Shown piece after piece: positions 4,911 to 5,982 of a stretch of DNA of 5,982 bases. Both the position numbers and the translations under genes were made by a program. Numbering within the stretch: position 1 is the stretch's first letter; each line of letters begins with the position of its first letter. This DNA is from Stigonema ocellatum SAG 48.90 = DSM 106950 (GTDB lineage Bacteria; Cyanobacteriota; Cyanobacteriia; Cyanobacteriales; Nostocaceae), in the NCBI GenBank assembly GCA_016903675.1, contig JADQBA010000286.1:1-5982 (forward strand), written 5' to 3'. The notes below the pieces were generated by a model. It was not told the DNA's origin and searched no databases. It saw only the letters and a list, made by a program, of their open reading frames with translations.

Positions 4911-5982
4911 GTAACCTCGGTAATCTGTTTCAACTGTTTGGAGAAACTTCTGCGTCCGTTGAAGCAATACTTGTTTAACATCCGTATGTTTCATAAATCG
5001 GGTAATTTCATCGTCACCCATTCTTGCTTCGACGTTATCAGCAGCGTTAGTATCCGATTGCAAAACGACCCCATCAAAACAGGTAAACTTATCCCCCGAC
5101 CTAACACCCAAAAGGATGCCATGTCGAGAGTCAACTTGTGACGTATATGCCGCCGAGACACCAATTATCGTGCAACCTACACGAGATGAAACTTGTTCTA
5201 GCGCACTCGCTACGATTCCTTTACACCATGAGTTAAGGTTTCGCTTCGTGCGCTTTGACCGTTTTTTCTTTGTAGCGAACTGTTCGGTCAAATCTTCAAA
5301 TGCCACAGCCTTGATTGCATCATGCATTAATTTAACTGTGGCAGTAAATACTAATGTTTTAATCCTACCTTTAAAGGATGATTCTCTTTGGTTCCACTTA
5401 ACTCGCCCTAGATTATTCTTGGTAATCCGTTCGGCAAGAGTGTGGTTGCCCTTCTCTGTTGCTTTAAAAGCAATGGAACGAATTTTATTGCGTCTCGCTC
5501 CTTTTTGGGTGCGATAATCGCTCTCCTTCGTTTGCAATGCCCCAAAATCTTCTCCAATAAACCTAGCACCATCATTGGTAGAAGTCGCATAAACTTCGGA
5601 GTACCCACGATCAACTCCAATACTAAGACCAGATTCTCTTTTGGGCGCAGCTTGAATATCGGTTGAGTAATGAATATACCACTTACCACTACGCTTGATT
5701 AACCGAAATTGTCCGGTTATTTCAGATTTCAGCGTGGTGGGAATTCTTAACGCAAAGCCTTTCTTAAGTCCACTAAATTGTATCCATACTACACCGTTTG
5801 AGTCAGTCTGACAGTTGTACTCTTTGACGACAATTTGATTAGCAACGTGTGTGTGACCACGAACCCAAAATTTTCTAACAAGCGTTCTAAGTCTGGGATG
5901 GTTTAACCATTCACTCGACTCTAGTACATGTTGTGCAACTGACGAATTGGCTGCAAATTTTTCGTACCGCAACCCAAGAGAT
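4908..5982 (-). CDS. tnpB: TnpB-family RNA-guided endonuclease, N-terminus outside window, C-terminus probably frameshifted
   Basis: The frame is open to the right edge (SLG precedes a TTG at 5972-5970), so the true start lies outside. Counting that TTG as residue 1: the RuvC-I Asp is D121 in SIGVDRGYSE, the RuvC-II Glu is E226 in AFEDL, and the RuvC-III Asp is D307 in SDTNAADN. A basic KKKRSKRTKRN stretch (235-245) precedes LNSWCKG. These are hallmarks of IS200/IS605/IS1341 TnpB, which cuts DNA at sites specified by an RNA from the element end. The zinc ribbon normally between RuvC-II and -III (two CxxC) is absent: YTSQVDSRHG...DKFTCFDG has one Cys. The frame stops at 4908, but the +1 frame continues from about FSKQLKQITEVTKEVWDSV to a basic KRKRTSKVTSVSEL tail ending at 4799, suggesting a small indel near 4935-4955. 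No tnpA is visible. It could be an active-site-intact TnpB lineage without a zinc ribbon, or a decaying copy. Confidence 0.85.
   Translation of the reverse strand, partial: SLGLRYEKFAANSSVAQHVLESSEWLNHPRLRTLVRKFWVRGHTHVANQIVVKEYNCQTDSNGVVWIQFSGLKKGFALRIPTTLKSEITGQFRLIKRSGKWYIHYSTDIQAAPKRESGLSIGVDRGYSEVYATSTNDGARFIGEDFGALQTKESDYRTQKGARRNKIRSIAFKATEKGNHTLAERITKNNLGRVKWNQRESSFKGRIKTLVFTATVKLMHDAIKAVAFEDLTEQFATKKKRSKRTKRNLNSWCKGIVASALEQVSSRVGCTIIGVSAAYTSQVDSRHGILLGVRSGDKFTCFDGVVLQSDTNAADNVEARMGDDEITRFMKHTDVKQVLLQRTQKFLQTVETDYRGY

Noticed and set aside
4799..4981. A separate 60-residue minus-strand gene
   Set aside because: It overlaps the tnpB 3' end, has no evident ribosome site, and is better explained as a frameshifted tnpB tail or guide-RNA region.
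4818..5666. Plus-strand frames opposite tnpB
   Set aside because: They are antisense shadows of a gene with clear RuvC motifs on the minus strand.

Overview
The window looks like chromosomal DNA of a filamentous (Nostocales-type) cyanobacterium. The evidence is five copies of the HIP1 octamer GCGATCGC, all inside the large central gene; a very long hybrid sensor kinase of cyanobacterial type with a cyanobacteriochrome-like GAF domain; a VapC/PIN remnant of cyanobacterial type; and a high load of small palindromic repeats and IS200/IS605-type relics. The genus is an inference from style, not a sequence match.

Layout. (1) Positions 1-363 hold the C-terminal end of an IscB-like (RRXRR/HNH) protein that begins outside the window. 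Its end overlaps a bulged 11-bp hairpin (315-341) that resembles the right end of an IS200/IS605-type element. (2) Positions 363-4064 encode a 1233-residue hybrid histidine kinase: REC - GAF - four PAS - HisKA - HATPase_c - REC. Its ATG overlaps the stop of the IscB frame (TGATG), so the mobile element reaches to within a few bases of the kinase start. The GAF domain has both cysteines of the DXCF dual-cysteine cyanobacteriochromes (D225-P-C227-F and C255-H256, 28 residues apart), which makes this a probable photoreceptor kinase. A palindromic small dispersed repeat appears to have inserted in frame into that GAF domain (about 903-959). (3) Positions 4065-4742 are a graveyard. A 28-bp perfect palindrome is followed directly by a 5'-truncated vapC (PIN ribonuclease toxin) pseudogene. 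The pseudogene is interrupted by a 176-bp miniature inverted-repeat element (4498-4673) with perfect 17-bp terminal inverted repeats and a 10-bp target duplication. Removing the element and one duplicate restores the PIN reading frame through to a normal-looking C-terminus. The element carries a ladder of four short-loop hairpins. (4) Positions 4743-5982, minus strand, hold a TnpB-family RNA-guided nuclease gene that runs off the right edge. It keeps the RuvC acidic residues, lacks the usual CxxC zinc ribbon, and appears frameshifted near its C-terminus.

How it fits together. One probably functional host gene, the light-sensing kinase, is flanked by relics of two OMEGA-type families (IscB left, TnpB right), with a toxin gene eroded by at least two small repeats between them. 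Only the kinase appears to be a complete gene. Its upstream regulatory region seems to have been replaced by transposon sequence, so its present expression signals may come from the element. No tRNA, rRNA or CRISPR array was seen. The strongest points are the MITE insertion, which is exact at base level, and the DXCF cyanobacteriochrome signature.
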